A DNA stretch of 64,000 bases from Falsiroseomonas ponticola (GCF_016805305.1 NZ_JAERQN010000014.1:1-64000), one strand, 5' to 3'; positions 1 through 8,468 are shown, counted from the first letter of the stretch. Numbers and translations: made by a program. The notes: generated by a model not told the origin, from the sequence alone.

Positions 1-104
1 GCTCCATCGCTGCCGTCTGGCATCGCATTGGCTCGTTGCTTGGCGAGTTCTCACCAACCGAGTGCGCCAATTACTTCGCCCATGCCGGATACGCTTCAGT
101 GTAA
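1..104 (+). CDS. IS630-family transposase, C-terminal end (partial, runs off the left edge)
   Basis: The frame beginning at base 3 reads open from the window edge to a TAA at 102-104. It ends in the residues ECANYFAHAGYASV, which match the conserved C-terminus of IS630-family DDE transposases (typically ECANYF.NAGY). Only about 33 residues are visible, so the catalytic part lies outside the window. Transposases of this family cut and paste the element into TA targets. I could not define the terminal inverted repeat with certainty; it should lie between the stop codon and about base 130. The element marks the left border of the small two-gene unit that follows. Confidence 0.75.
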   Translation, partial: SIAAVWHRIGSLLGEFSPTECANYFAHAGYASV

Positions 105-224
105 GCCGATCACGCTCTAGCGGCAACCCCCGGCCCGCGGCGCGGTGCGACCGATATCGAAACAAATAAGTTGCGCAGTGCGGCATGATGTTGTCCGATA
201 CCCCCGGGCGGGGAGTATCGCGTC

Positions 225-1115
225 ATGGATGGCGCCTTGGCATCGGGGCCCGTTGACCCCGGGCTGCTCGAAAGGCTCGCGGTTCTGGAGGAGCGCTCCA
301 AGCCGAAGCCGAAGTCGGTAGTCGATCGCGTCAAGGAATGGGCGGGCGTGGCAACCGCGCTCATCGCCCTGCTCTACACTATCCCTCTCGGCGTCTGGGA
401 TACCTGGGTGACATCGCCGGAAGCCAGGGGGCGGGAGGCGCTGCGCAGCGCTCTGATCCAAGTCGCTGACCTGGAAAGCCGCCAGGCCCAGGGCTTCGCG
501 CAGATAAACGATCATCAGGCCCGCATCATCTTCCTCGGTGCCGTCGGTGCGCAGCGCGCCGCCTTGCTGGCGCGCGTGGAGCCGCTGATCGACGGACATC
601 GCGACAGTCTCACGGTGCCGGAACTCATGTTGCTCGGTTACAATCTGGCCCAGGCTGGCCGCACCGAACGGGCCATTGGGATCTTCGAGGCCACGGCCCG
701 CGCGGCGACGGCGCAGGGTTCGCCACTGCCAATGCGCGCGGAAGTGGACCGACAACTCGCCATGCTCCACAGCAACCTAGTTGACGGTCCGAACATCGCT
801 GCCGTGCGTATGCACTACGCGCGAAACCTTGCCGCGCTGTTGGTAAGCACCGGTCCGCTTGTGCAGCAGCAGGCGGCCGTGAGTGCGCTGGAATGGGCCT
901 TCGTGGAGAAGTTCGCCCCGCAGGGTAACTGGGCCTGCGGTACGATCCTCCAAGCCTGGGCGCTGCGCGTGCTCACGGTCCTGGCGCCGGCCGTACCGCA
1001 GGCGGCCTCGCTGCTCGAGATGGCGGAGGAGCGCTTCTCCCAACTAATCCGGCCCGCCACCCTGCCGCCCGTCTGTCCGGACGGCGTCATTCCGCCCGCC
1101 ATGGTGCGGGCATGA
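225..1115 (+). CDS. Membrane-anchored protein with helical (TPR-like) repeats, function unknown
   Basis: I do not recognise this 296-residue protein as a named family. Residues 1-35 are charged, residues 40-58 form one clear hydrophobic segment (AGVATALIALLYTIPLGVW), and the rest is alanine/leucine-rich helix. Residues 150-180 (LLGYNLAQAGRTERAIGIFE) look like a TPR-type helix pair. It is therefore probably a single-pass inner-membrane protein with a periplasmic or cytoplasmic helical scaffold. Its stop overlaps the start of the protease gene at 1112 by four bases (ATGA), so the two are likely translated together and may work as a pair. A GGGGAG stretch lies about ten bases before the ATG. Confidence 0.6.
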   Translation: MDGALASGPVDPGLLERLAVLEERSKPKPKSVVDRVKEWAGVATALIALLYTIPLGVWDTWVTSPEARGREALRSALIQVADLESRQAQGFAQINDHQARIIFLGAVGAQRAALLARVEPLIDGHRDSLTVPELMLLGYNLAQAGRTERAIGIFEATARAATAQGSPLPMRAEVDRQLAMLHSNLVDGPNIAAVRMHYARNLAALLVSTGPLVQQQAAVSALEWAFVEKFAPQGNWACGTILQAWALRVLTVLAPAVPQAASLLEMAEERFSQLIRPATLPPVCPDGVIPPAMVRA

Positions 1116-1702
1116 AGACGGTAAAGGGCCAAGCGGGGCGCCGCCACTGCCTCGCGCTCGCGGCAGCTTCCTGGCTGGCCGCGCGTCGGGCGGACGCTCA
1201 GTGGCCGCCAATCGACCTCGGCATCCCGAACATACCTCAGCAGACCCCTGTCTGGTGCTGGGTTGCAGTGGCCGAACAGATCATTCGCTGGCGCAACGGC
1301 GGCGCCGGTCCTAGCCAAGCGGAATTGGTCGCCATCGCCAACGGCTTCCCGCCCTTCGCCTGCTTGCAGCCGCCCAACCCGATGGTCATGCAGGCCTGCC
1401 TGCGGACCGGGCACCTTGTGGAAATTCAGCGCCTGATCTCGGCCTTCGGAGGCGGCTTCAGCCAACTCGCGCCGCCCGCCCATCCGGGCATCCTCTACGA
1501 CACCCTCCGGCGCGGCGCACCCATCATACTCGCCGTGCGCAGCACGCCCTTCAGCGGCCATGTAGTCGTCTTGCGGGGGTTAGTGCCTGCCCCAGATCCC
1601 CTCCTCATCATCAACGATCCGATGGGTTGGCCGGGGTTCGGACAACCCGTACCGTTCTCTCGCATCGCGGGCTTCTGGCAGGCGGCGATTGTCGTCGGCT
1701 GA
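1112..1702 (+). CDS. Exported papain-like cysteine protease (AvrRpt2/C70-like)
   Basis: The 196-residue product has an N-terminal export signal ending near ADAQ (residues 27-30), followed by QQTPVWCWVAVAEQ, the hallmark of the papain-like AvrRpt2-type (C39-like) cysteine peptidases. The likely catalytic triad is Cys49 in WCW, His150 in SGHVVVLRG and Asp169 in INDP. Such enzymes cleave peptides or act as secreted effectors; the substrate here is unknown. The ATG overlaps the stop of the upstream membrane protein, indicating coupled translation. Together with the adjacent IS630 remnant this looks like a small acquired unit. A role in interbacterial or host interaction is only inference. Confidence 0.75.
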   Translation: MKTVKGQAGRRHCLALAAASWLAARRADAQWPPIDLGIPNIPQQTPVWCWVAVAEQIIRWRNGGAGPSQAELVAIANGFPPFACLQPPNPMVMQACLRTGHLVEIQRLISAFGGGFSQLAPPAHPGILYDTLRRGAPIILAVRSTPFSGHVVVLRGLVPAPDPLLIINDPMGWPGFGQPVPFSRIAGFWQAAIVVG

Positions 1703-1707
1703 TCCGT

Positions 1708-2478
1708 CTAACCCGGCACCAGCCGCGCCGTCACCTCCTCCACCGGCGCGGCGGCCAGGCTGGCGCGCATCGCGGCCTCCGTCATCCAGACCTGGCCCGC
1801 GCCGAAGCGCCGGCCGCGCCAGGCCAGCCGCACCTCCGGCACCCGGAAGGGCCAGGGGGCGATGGCCAGCACGCCGTCGCCCTCGGTCAGTGTCAGGGGC
1901 GTGCGGGTCCCATCGGCCATCGGCGCCTGGCCGACGCCGCCCATGGTGGCGATGCCGCCGCAGACCGCCAGGCTCAGCGCATCCGTCACCGCGACCAGGG
2001 CGGAGGCGGTCGCGACCTGCTCCTCCGTCGCGCCGACCTGCGCCATCAGCGCCGCCTGCACCGCGGCCTGGCTTTCCCGGTAATGGCGCGCGGCGGGGCC
2101 ATCCTCCGGATGGTCCTGGTGGCGGTCGTCGTAGTGGGAATAGATCAGGCTGCCATGGCGGCTGACCAGCAGCCCCACCCAGGGCCCCCAGCTCGCCGTC
2201 GCGCGCGCCACGCCCTCGGCCCACATCGGCGCATGGAATCGGGCGCCGACCGCGCGGAAGACATGCGGGCGCCTGGTGGCGGGGTCGAGCGTCGGCGCCG
2301 CCTCCCACCCCATCCAGCCGACATCATGGTGCGCGCAGGCCGTGGCCACATCCTCGAAGGGCTCCGGCACCGCGAAGCCCGGCGCCCCCCAGGCGCGCAG
2401 CATCTGGCCGGAAACAAGGGCATGCATGGGCTGGCTCACCGCCATCCAGCTGCCATCCGCCGCTTCCCGGAACAGCAT
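1708..2478 (-). CDS. DUF3891 family protein
   Basis: The 256-residue protein begins at MLFREAADGSW and contains the ACAHHDVGW and SHYDDRHQDHPED segments expected of DUF3891, a family of unknown biochemical function with many conserved His and Asp residues that suggest metal binding. The frame stays open further upstream, but a longer start would run into the pntAA coding region; the ATG at 2478 has a GGCGGG element just before it. It is divergent from pntAA and convergent with the protease gene. No enzymatic activity can be assigned from sequence. Confidence 0.8.
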   Translation of the reverse strand: MLFREAADGSWMAVSQPMHALVSGQMLRAWGAPGFAVPEPFEDVATACAHHDVGWMGWEAAPTLDPATRRPHVFRAVGARFHAPMWAEGVARATASWGPWVGLLVSRHGSLIYSHYDDRHQDHPEDGPAARHYRESQAAVQAALMAQVGATEEQVATASALVAVTDALSLAVCGGIATMGGVGQAPMADGTRTPLTLTEGDGVLAIAPWPFRVPEVRLAWRGRRFGAGQVWMTEAAMRASLAAAPVEEVTARLVPG

Positions 2479-2611
2479 TCGCCCGCCCTTTTCCGCAAAG
2501 GTTTGCAGAATGCCGCGTGAAGTCGCACCTCGCCAGGGCCAGCGCGCTTGCCATCGGTGAAACAGCCGTTCATATGGCCCGCCACTTTGGCCGAGCACGG
2601 GGGTCGGATTG

Positions 2612-3742
2612 ATGCGCGTTGCGGTTTTGCGCGAACGGCGCGCGGCGGAGACACGGGTGGCCGCCACGCCGGAGACGGTGAAGAAACTCATCGGCATGGG
2701 ATGCACCGTGGCGGTGGAGGCCGGCGCCGGCCTCTCCTCCGGCATCCCTGACGCCCAGTATGCCGAGGCGGGCGCCGAGGTCGCGGCCGATCCGGCCGCC
2801 GCCCTGGCCGGCGCGGGGATCGTGCTGGCGGTGCGCGCGCCGGAAGCGGCGGAACAGGCGCTGATCCCGCGCGGCGCCATCCTGATCGGCACGCTGCAGG
2901 CCGACAAGGATGCGGCCAGCGCCTATGCCAGCGCCGGCATCGATGCCTGCGCCATGGAACTGGCGCCGCGCATCACTCGCGCCCAGTCCATGGACGTGCT
3001 GTCCAGCCAGGCGAACCTGGCCGGCTACCGCGCGGTGGTCGAGGCCGCGGGCGCCTTCGACAAGGCCTTCCCGATGCTGATGACGGCGGCCGGCACGATC
3101 AGCGCCGCCAATGTCTTCGTCATGGGCGCCGGCGTCGCGGGGCTGCAGGCCATCGCGACGGCGCGCCGCCTCGGCGGCCGCGTCTCCGCCACCGACGTCC
3201 GCCCCGCGGCGAAGGAGGAGATCAAGTCGCTGGGCGCCAGCTTCGTCGGCTATGAGGATGAGGAGAGCAAGGCGGCCCAGACCGCGGGCGGCTACGCCAA
3301 GCAGCTCTCCGCCAATTTCTACGCCGAGCAGGCCAAGGTCGTCGCCGCCCACATCGCCAAGCAGGACATCGTCATCTGCACGGCGCTGGTGCAGGGCCGC
3401 AAGGCGCCGACCCTGGTGACGGAGGCGATGGTCGCCTCCATGAAGCCGGGCAGCGTGATCGTCGATATCGCCGCCGATGCCGGCGGCAACGTCGCCGTGA
3501 CGAAGCCGGGCGAGGAGACGCTGACCGCGAATGGCGTGAAGGTGCTGGGCTTCACCAACTGGCCCGGCCGCATCCCCGCCGCCGCCTCCGCCCTCTATGC
3601 GCGCAACCTGCTGACCTTCCTGACCACCTTCTGGGACAAGGAAGCGAAGAAGCCCGCCATGCCGGCCGAGGATGACATCGTGAAGGGCGTCACGCTCACC
3701 CGCGGCGGCGCCGTGGTCCACCCCTCGCTGGCCTCGGCCTGA
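2612..3742 (+). CDS. pntAA: Proton-translocating NAD(P) transhydrogenase, alpha subunit part 1 (NAD-binding)
   Basis: This 376-residue protein is the soluble dI component of the membrane transhydrogenase, which transfers hydride from NADH to NADP+ driven by the proton gradient and so supplies NADPH. It has the alanine-dehydrogenase/PNT fold: an N-terminal domain beginning [23 protein letters not shown] and the nucleotide-binding loop [19 protein letters not shown] near residues 170-190. The ATG at 2612 is preferred over an adjacent TTG at 2609; GGGGG lies ten bases upstream. It heads the pntAA-pntAB-pntB operon, with an 11-base gap to the next gene. The split alpha subunit is the usual arrangement in Rhodospirillum-like bacteria. 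Confidence 0.95.
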   Translation: MRVAVLRERRAAETRVAATPETVKKLIGMGCTVAVEAGAGLSSGIPDAQYAEAGAEVAADPAAALAGAGIVLAVRAPEAAEQALIPRGAILIGTLQADKDAASAYASAGIDACAMELAPRITRAQSMDVLSSQANLAGYRAVVEAAGAFDKAFPMLMTAAGTISAANVFVMGAGVAGLQAIATARRLGGRVSATDVRPAAKEEIKSLGASFVGYEDEESKAAQTAGGYAKQLSANFYAEQAKVVAAHIAKQDIVICTALVQGRKAPTLVTEAMVASMKPGSVIVDIAADAGGNVAVTKPGEETLTANGVKVLGFTNWPGRIPAAASALYARNLLTFLTTFWDKEAKKPAMPAEDDIVKGVTLTRGGAVVHPSLASA

Positions 3743-3753
3743 GGAGCGTCTCC

Positions 3754-4149
3754 ATGAACCCCATCGACATCGCCAACCAGGCCAGCGCCCGCGCGCAGGA
3801 AGCGCTCACGCTCGCCGAGCAGGCGCGCCGCCTGGCGGAGGCCGCGGCCCCCGTCGCCGCCGCGGCCGAGCCCTTCCTGCTGCTGCTGACGATCTTCCTG
3901 CTGGCCTGCTTCGTCGGCTACCATGTGGTCTGGAACGTGACGCCGGCGCTGCATTCGCCGCTGATGGGCGTCACCAACGCCATCTCCTCCGTCATCGTGG
4001 TCGGCGCCATCCTGGCGACCGGCCTGTCCGACAGCATCGCCGCCAAGGTCTTCGGCTTCCTCGCCGTGACGCTCGCCGCGGTGAATATCTTCGGCGGCTT
4101 CATGGTCACGCGGCGCATGCTCGCCATGTTCAAGAAGAAGGGGAGCTGA
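3754..4149 (+). CDS. pntAB: NAD(P) transhydrogenase, alpha subunit part 2 (membrane)
   Basis: This 131-residue protein is the membrane (dII) portion of the split alpha subunit. After an alanine-rich N-terminal helix come the segments [20 protein letters not shown], about residues 41-60, and two to three further hydrophobic spans, with the conserved [18 protein letters not shown] motif. It forms part of the proton channel with PntB. It lies between pntAA and pntB with only four bases before pntB, so the three are clearly one operon. The basic tail ending MFKKKGS is expected to face the cytoplasm. Confidence 0.94.
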   Translation: MNPIDIANQASARAQEALTLAEQARRLAEAAAPVAAAAEPFLLLLTIFLLACFVGYHVVWNVTPALHSPLMGVTNAISSVIVVGAILATGLSDSIAAKVFGFLAVTLAAVNIFGGFMVTRRMLAMFKKKGS

Positions 4150-4153
4150 GCCG

Positions 4154-5563
4154 ATGGCCCAGACGCTCTCGACGCTGGCGTATCTCGTCGCCTCCGTCCT
4201 CTTCATCCTGGCGCTGCGCGGCCTCTCGAACCCCGAGACCAGCCGCCAGGGCAACCTCTTCGGCATGGTCGGCATGGCGATCGCCGTGGTCGCCACGCTG
4301 CTGAAGCCCGGCATGGGCGCGGGCGGCATCGTCATCGTCCTCGCGGGCCTCGCCATCGGCGGCACCATCGGCACGGTGCTGGCGCAGCGCATCCAGATGA
4401 CGTCGCTGCCCCAGCTCGTCGCCGCCTTCCACAGCCTGGTCGGCATGGCGGCGGTCTTCGTGGCGGCGGCCGCCTTCTACGCGCCGGAGAGCTTCGGCAT
4501 CGGCACGCCCGGCAACATCAAGGGCGCGTCCCTGGTGGAGATGTCGCTCGGCCTCGCCATCGGCGCCATCACCTTCTCGGGCTCCGTCATCGCCTTCGCG
4601 AAGCTCGATGGCCGCATGTCCGGCTCGCCCATCATCTTCAAGGGCCAGCACCTGCTGAACGCGGCGCTGGGCGCGCTGCTGCTCATCCTCGTCATCGCCT
4701 TCGTCATCACCGGCAGCCCGGTCCTGTTCTGGATCATCGCGATCCTGTCCTTCGCGCTCGGCTTCCTGCTGATCATCCCGATCGGCGGCGCGGACATGCC
4801 GGTCGTCGTCTCCATGCTGAACAGCTATTCCGGCTGGGCGGCGGCGGGCATCGGCTTCACCATCGGCAATCTGCTGCTGATCGTGACCGGCGCGCTGGTC
4901 GGTGCCTCCGGCGCCATCCTGTCCTACATCATGTGCAAGGGCATGAACCGCAGCATCGTCAACGTGCTGCTGGGCGGCTTCGGCGGTGATGGCGGCGCGG
5001 CGGCGGCGGGCGGCGGCGCGGCCGCGGACCGCGCGCCGGTGAAGGCGGGCTCCCCGGAGGATGCCGCCTACATCATGAAGAACGCGCAGAAGATCATCAT
5101 CGTGCCGGGCTACGGCATGGCGGTGGCCCAGGCGCAGCAGGTGGTCCGCGAAATGGCCGACCTGCTGAAGAAGGAAGGCGCCGAGATCTCCTACGCCATC
5201 CACCCCGTCGCGGGCCGCATGCCCGGCCACATGAACGTGCTGCTGGCCGAAGCCAACGTCCCCTATGACGAGGTGCATGAGCTGGAGGAGATCAACGCGG
5301 AATTCGCCGACGCCGACGTCGCCTACGTCATCGGCGCGAATGACGTGACGAACCCCGCCGCGAAGACCGACAAGTCCAGCGCCATCTACGGCATGCCGAT
5401 CCTGGATGTGGAGCGCGCCAAGACCGTGTTCTTCGTCAAGCGCGGCATGGCGTCCGGCTATGCCGGCGTGGAGAACGAGCTGTTCTTCCGCCCCAACACG
5501 ATGATGCTGTTCGGCGACGCCAAGAAGGTCACGCAGCAGATCGTGCAGAGCCTGCAGAAGTAG
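4154..5563 (+). CDS. pntB: NAD(P) transhydrogenase, beta subunit
   Basis: The 469-residue product combines a multi-pass membrane half (residues 1-270), containing the conserved SPIIFKGQHLLNAALG and GADMPVVVSMLNSYSG segments, with a cytoplasmic NADP(H)-binding dIII domain (about residues 290-469). The latter carries VPGYGMAVAQAQ, HPVAGRMPGHMNVLLAEA and VIGANDVTNPAA, all signature dIII motifs. A glycine/alanine-rich linker (GGDGGAAAAGGGAAAD) joins the two. It completes the proton-driven transhydrogenase. The operon ends at a strong hairpin terminator 65 bases downstream. Confidence 0.96.
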   Translation: MAQTLSTLAYLVASVLFILALRGLSNPETSRQGNLFGMVGMAIAVVATLLKPGMGAGGIVIVLAGLAIGGTIGTVLAQRIQMTSLPQLVAAFHSLVGMAAVFVAAAAFYAPESFGIGTPGNIKGASLVEMSLGLAIGAITFSGSVIAFAKLDGRMSGSPIIFKGQHLLNAALGALLLILVIAFVITGSPVLFWIIAILSFALGFLLIIPIGGADMPVVVSMLNSYSGWAAAGIGFTIGNLLLIVTGALVGASGAILSYIMCKGMNRSIVNVLLGGFGGDGGAAAAGGGAAADRAPVKAGSPEDAAYIMKNAQKIIIVPGYGMAVAQAQQVVREMADLLKKEGAEISYAIHPVAGRMPGHMNVLLAEANVPYDEVHELEEINAEFADADVAYVIGANDVTNPAAKTDKSSAIYGMPILDVERAKTVFFVKRGMASGYAGVENELFFRPNTMMLFGDAKKVTQQIVQSLQK

Positions 5564-5627
5564 CGCCGGCCCGTCACGCGGCGGCCGCCGGAAGGCGGCC
5601 TGTGCCTGAGGGCAGGAACAACGGGAA

Positions 5628-5656
5628 GGGGGGTCGCCAGGGCGGCCCCCCTTTTT
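5628..5656. terminator. Bidirectional rho-independent terminator between pntB and the BLUF gene
   Basis: Bases 5628-5637 pair with 5642-5651 (ten pairs including one G-T) around the loop CAGG, and five T residues follow. It sits just after pntB and four bases from the stop of the convergent BLUF gene, so it probably ends transcription of the pnt operon. Confidence 0.85.
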
Positions 5657-5659
5657 CGT

Positions 5660-6115
5660 TCAGGCCGCCGCGGCCAGGGCGCTGAAGGGCGTCGCCGCGA
5701 AGGCCGCGGGGCCGCCCCGCACCACCCCCCGCAGCGCCATCACCAGCGCCATCGCATCATGGCCCCGGCCCATCTCCGGCGGGATCAGGTCCAGGTCCGA
5801 CAGATAGGCCATGGTCCAGGTGGCGAAGCAGCGCGCCGGCGTCGGCGCCTGGTGCAGCAGCCGCACATCGTGGTGCCGCTCATCCTGCCGGATCAGGTCG
5901 AACATCGCCGTCACCATGTCCGGCGGCCCCTCCAGCGTCTGCGCGAAGCGCCCATGGCCGGACACCAGCAGCCCCGAAAGCCGCCAGGTCGCGTTCTTGG
6001 GGCGGGATACGCCGAGGATCTGCTCCACCAGCGCTTCCTCCTCCAGGTGCATGGTCCCGGCCGCGCGGCGGCTGGTGTAGATGACTCGCATCAGCGGAGA
6101 AGGCGTGGCGTGCAT
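5660..6115 (-). CDS. Short BLUF-domain blue-light sensor (first of two)
   Basis: The 151-residue protein is a single BLUF domain with a short helical tail and no output domain. BLUF proteins bind FAD and respond to blue light through hydrogen-bond rearrangement. The flavin-binding positions are visible: Tyr13 in VIYTSR, Asn41 and Gln59 in FAQTLEGP, with the Asn-Gln spacing of 18 seen in AppA; a Trp and Met follow in ATWTMAYL. I start at the ATG at 6115, which has GAGG six bases upstream; an ATG at 6148 would overlap the probable -10 element. Being a lone sensor it must act on a partner protein, which is not evident nearby. Confidence 0.85.
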   Translation of the reverse strand: MHATPSPLMRVIYTSRRAAGTMHLEEEALVEQILGVSRPKNATWRLSGLLVSGHGRFAQTLEGPPDMVTAMFDLIRQDERHHDVRLLHQAPTPARCFATWTMAYLSDLDLIPPEMGRGHDAMALVMALRGVVRGGPAAFAATPFSALAAAA

Positions 6116-6144
6116 GGGATACCTCGCGTGAACTGATGCGGGTA

Positions 6145-6150
6145 TCATAT
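6145..6150 (-). promoter_or_regulatory. Probable -10 element (TATGAT) of the first BLUF gene
   Basis: On the minus strand the sequence TATGAT, one mismatch from TATAAT, lies 30 bases before the ATG at 6115. No good -35 is seen. Its place argues for the shorter protein start. This is pattern matching only. Confidence 0.35.
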
Positions 6151-6184
6151 ATTGGACAATCCTTCCGCGGCGTTACCGCCGCGA

Positions 6185-6601
6185 TCACGCCCCCATGACC
6201 CCCGTATGCAGCAGCGTCCGCAGCCGCATGAGCATGAGGAGCGAGGCATTCCCATCCGCGAATTCCGCCGGCACCTCGTCCAGGTCCCGCAGCAGGGCCA
6301 TGCTCCAGGCCGGGAAGATCCGGTCCTCCACCACATCCACCTTCACGATCCGCATGTCGGTATGGCGGGGGTCGCGCTGGATCACCGTCAGCAGGCCGCG
6401 CACCACCAGGGGCCGGCCTTCCAGTACCTGGGCGAAGGCGCCCTTGCCATGCACCAGCACGCCGGTGACGCCGCGGCGCGGGTTGTTGCGCCGCGCGGAC
6501 TCCACGATGCGCGCCACCGTCGCGTCCTCGGCGGCCAGCGCCTCGCCGTGCAGGCGGCTGGTATAGACCACCCGGTGCAGCCGCCGATCGCTTGAATCCA
6601 T
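6185..6601 (-). CDS. Short BLUF-domain blue-light sensor (second of two)
   Basis: This 138-residue protein is a second stand-alone BLUF domain immediately upstream of the first. Tyr13 (VVYTSR), Asn40 and Gln58 (FAQVLEGRP) keep the same spacing, and FPAWSMALLRDLDEVP provides the expected Trp-x-Met. It is similar to its neighbour across the core but diverged at both ends, which suggests an old tandem duplication rather than a recent one. The two genes are separated by about 70 bases and may be partly co-transcribed, although the downstream copy appears to have its own promoter. The output pathway is unknown. Confidence 0.87.
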   Translation of the reverse strand: MDSSDRRLHRVVYTSRLHGEALAAEDATVARIVESARRNNPRRGVTGVLVHGKGAFAQVLEGRPLVVRGLLTVIQRDPRHTDMRIVKVDVVEDRIFPAWSMALLRDLDEVPAEFADGNASLLMLMRLRTLLHTGVMGA

Positions 6602-6691
6602 GCTTCCAACCCCGGCATTCTCCGTCGGCTGCCGGTGTCGTCGGCGTTTGTGAATGGCGGATTGCCCAGGGGCGCGGTTTGCGCCGCGCCG

Positions 6692-7978
6692 CTACCCCGC
6701 GCGGGCGGGCAGGCTGCGCATCGCGGCCGCGAAGGCCTCCAGCGCCTGGTCGATGTCGCGGCCCTCATGCGCCGTGCTGATGTAGTATTTGCTGTCGCCC
6801 TTCAGGATGCCGCCGGCGCGCATGGCCTGGTTCACATGCGCCGCCATGGCCCGGTCCGCCCGCAAGGTGGCGCGATAGTCGCCCACCGTGCCGCCGGCGA
6901 AGACCAGGTCGAAGAGCGGCGGCTCGCCCACCACCTGCGCCGGGATGCCGGCGCGCGCCACCGCGGCCTCCAGCCCCGCCATCAGCCGCCGCCCGGTGGC
7001 GAAGACGGCCTCATAGGTGCCGGGCCGGCGCAGCACCTCCAGCGTCTTCAGCCCCGCCACCGCCGCCACGGGGTTGCCGGACAGCGTGCCCACCTGCATC
7101 AGGAAGCGGTCCTCGCCCACCGCCGCGCGGTCGAACAGCGCCATGATCTCCGCCCTGCCCACTACCGCCGCCAGCGGGAAGCCGCCGCCGATCACCTTGC
7201 CCAGCGTGCAGAGATCCGGCGTCACGCCGTAGTATGCCTGCGCGCCGCCATAGGCGAAGCGGAAGCCCGTCACGACCTCGTCGAAGATCAGCACGATCCC
7301 GAAGCGGGTGCAGAGGTCGCGCAGCCCCTGGAGAAAGCCCGGCGCCGGCGGGATCAGCCGCTGCAGCGGCTCCACGATGATGCCCGCGATCTCCTCATGC
7401 CGCGCCTCCACCAGCCGCGTCACGGCCTCGAGGTCGTTGAAGGGCGAGACCAGCACCTCGTCGCGCACCGACCGCGGGATGCCCGCGCTGTCCGGCACCG
7501 CCTGCGGGAAATTCGCCAGCTGCTTCGGCGCGAGCGACATCAGCCCGTAGTCGCTCATGCCGTGGTAGCCGCCCTCGAACTTCACGATCCGGTCGCGGCC
7601 GCGGAAGGCGCGGGCGAGTCGCATGGCATAGAGATCGGCCTCGGAGCCGGAGGAGACGTAGCGCAGCTGCTCCGCGCAGGGCACGGCCTCCACGATCGCC
7701 TCGGCCAGGGCGATCCCCGCCTCGTTGTTGGCGAAGAAGGTGGTGCCACGGCCGATCTGCTCGCGCACCGCCTCCAGCACCTCCGGATGCCCGTGGCCGA
7801 TGAACAGGGGGCCGGAGCCCAGCAGGAAATCCACGTATTCCCGCCCCGCCACGTCCCACACCCGGCCGCCCTGGCCATGGCTGATGATGACGTCGCCCGG
7901 GAAGTTGCCGAAGGTCCCGCCCGGCAGCACGCGCCGGGCGCGCGCCCGCAGCGATTCCTCGCGATCCATCGAGTCCAT
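6692..7978 (-). CDS. Class III PLP-dependent aminotransferase (glutamate-1-semialdehyde aminomutase-like)
   Basis: The 428-residue enzyme carries the class III aminotransferase signature: SSGSEADLYAMRLARA for the phosphate of PLP (residues 109-124), IFDEVVTGFRF with Asp233, and the Schiff-base lysine Lys261 in LCTLGKVIGGGFPLAA. The closest named group is glutamate-1-semialdehyde aminomutase. However, alphaproteobacteria normally make 5-aminolevulinate by condensation of glycine and succinyl-CoA, so a role in haem synthesis is doubtful and the true substrate is unknown. The ATG at 7978 follows AGGGAGAGG at good spacing; earlier in-frame codons lack a ribosome site. It stands alone. Confidence 0.85.
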   Translation of the reverse strand: MDSMDREESLRARARRVLPGGTFGNFPGDVIISHGQGGRVWDVAGREYVDFLLGSGPLFIGHGHPEVLEAVREQIGRGTTFFANNEAGIALAEAIVEAVPCAEQLRYVSSGSEADLYAMRLARAFRGRDRIVKFEGGYHGMSDYGLMSLAPKQLANFPQAVPDSAGIPRSVRDEVLVSPFNDLEAVTRLVEARHEEIAGIIVEPLQRLIPPAPGFLQGLRDLCTRFGIVLIFDEVVTGFRFAYGGAQAYYGVTPDLCTLGKVIGGGFPLAAVVGRAEIMALFDRAAVGEDRFLMQVGTLSGNPVAAVAGLKTLEVLRRPGTYEAVFATGRRLMAGLEAAVARAGIPAQVVGEPPLFDLVFAGGTVGDYRATLRADRAMAAHVNQAMRAGGILKGDSKYYISTAHEGRDIDQALEAFAAAMRSLPARAG

Positions 7979-8112
7979 CGGCCTCTCCCTGCTGCGCCGC
8001 CAGTAGAGGCCGGGAGACGGGCGGCGGACAAGGGCGGGGCCCGGAACGCCGAAAGCCGCGGCTTGCGAGGGCATGCGCCATCGCACCGCGGCCTTCCGGC
8101 ACCGGACCCGCT

Positions 8113-8129
8113 CGTGACCGGGGGTCACG
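8113..8129. repeat. Perfect 7-bp inverted repeat between rpsU and the aminotransferase gene
   Basis: CGTGACC and GGTCACG face each other around GGG, 135 bases upstream of the aminotransferase start. It could be an operator or a weak hairpin; nothing else in the sequence decides. Confidence 0.3.
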
Positions 8130-8174
8130 CATTCGGTGTTCAGCTGATGTCCCGCCGGGGAGGGCGGGTCGTGG

Positions 8175-8232
8175 CGAGGGGAAGCCCTCGCGCCCCTGGC
8201 GCTACCTCCCGGAACCCGGCACGGCGGCCGGG
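8175..8232 (-). terminator. Two hairpins downstream of rpsU
   Basis: Just past the rpsU stop on the minus strand lie a CCCGGC/GCCGGG stem (8215-8232) and a CGAGGG/CCCTCG stem closed by a four-base loop (8175-8190). Neither has a clear T run, so they are possible terminators or RNA-stabilising structures rather than proven ones. Confidence 0.4.
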
Positions 8233-8248
8233 ACTCGGGAAGGGCGGC

Positions 8249-8452
8249 TCAGAAGCCTTCGCGCTCCAGGCGCTTGCGCTCCACCTTGCGGGCGCGACGA
8301 ACGGCTTCCGCGGCCTCGCGGGCGCGGCGCTCGGACGGCTTCTCGTAGTGGCGGCGGAGCTTCATTTCACGGAACACGCCCTCGCGCTGGAGCTTCTTCT
8401 TCAGCGCCTTCAGGGCCTGGTCGATGTTATTGTCGCGGACGACGACCTGCAC
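8249..8452 (-). CDS. rpsU: Small ribosomal subunit protein S21
   Basis: The 67-residue protein starts [20 protein letters not shown] and is rich in Arg and Lys, with the S21 core [18 protein letters not shown] and a basic tail ending [10 protein letters not shown]21 sits at the platform of the 30S subunit near the anti-Shine-Dalgarno end of 16S rRNA and helps initiation. The start is a GTG at 8452, chosen because a near-perfect ribosome site (AAGGAGG) lies nine bases upstream; extending the frame to an ATG at 8596 would add 48 unrelated residues. It is transcribed alone, divergently from def. Confidence 0.95.
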   Translation of the reverse strand: MQVVVRDNNIDQALKALKKKLQREGVFREMKLRRHYEKPSERRAREAAEAVRRARKVERKRLEREGF

Positions 8453-8461
8453 GCGGTGGAA

Positions 8462-8468
8462 CCTCCTT
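8462..8468 (-). promoter_or_regulatory. Strong Shine-Dalgarno fixing the GTG start of rpsU
   Basis: AAGGAGG on the minus strand is nine bases from the GTG codon and decides the start of S21. Confidence 0.85.

Noticed and set aside
1580-2308. Gene antisense to the cysteine protease and DUF3891 region
   Set aside because: The minus-strand DUF3891 frame explains the region; this alternative frame is Gly/Arg/Asp-rich and motif-free.
6692-7978. hemL, glutamate-1-semialdehyde aminomutase of haem synthesis
   Set aside because: The fold fits, but alphaproteobacteria normally use 5-aminolevulinate synthase and no hemA-type glutamyl-tRNA reductase is nearby, so a symbol is not justified.
8113-8129. 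Terminator of rpsU at the CGTGACC inverted repeat
   Set aside because: It is 120 bases past the stop without a T run, and closer hairpins exist; I list it only as an inverted repeat.
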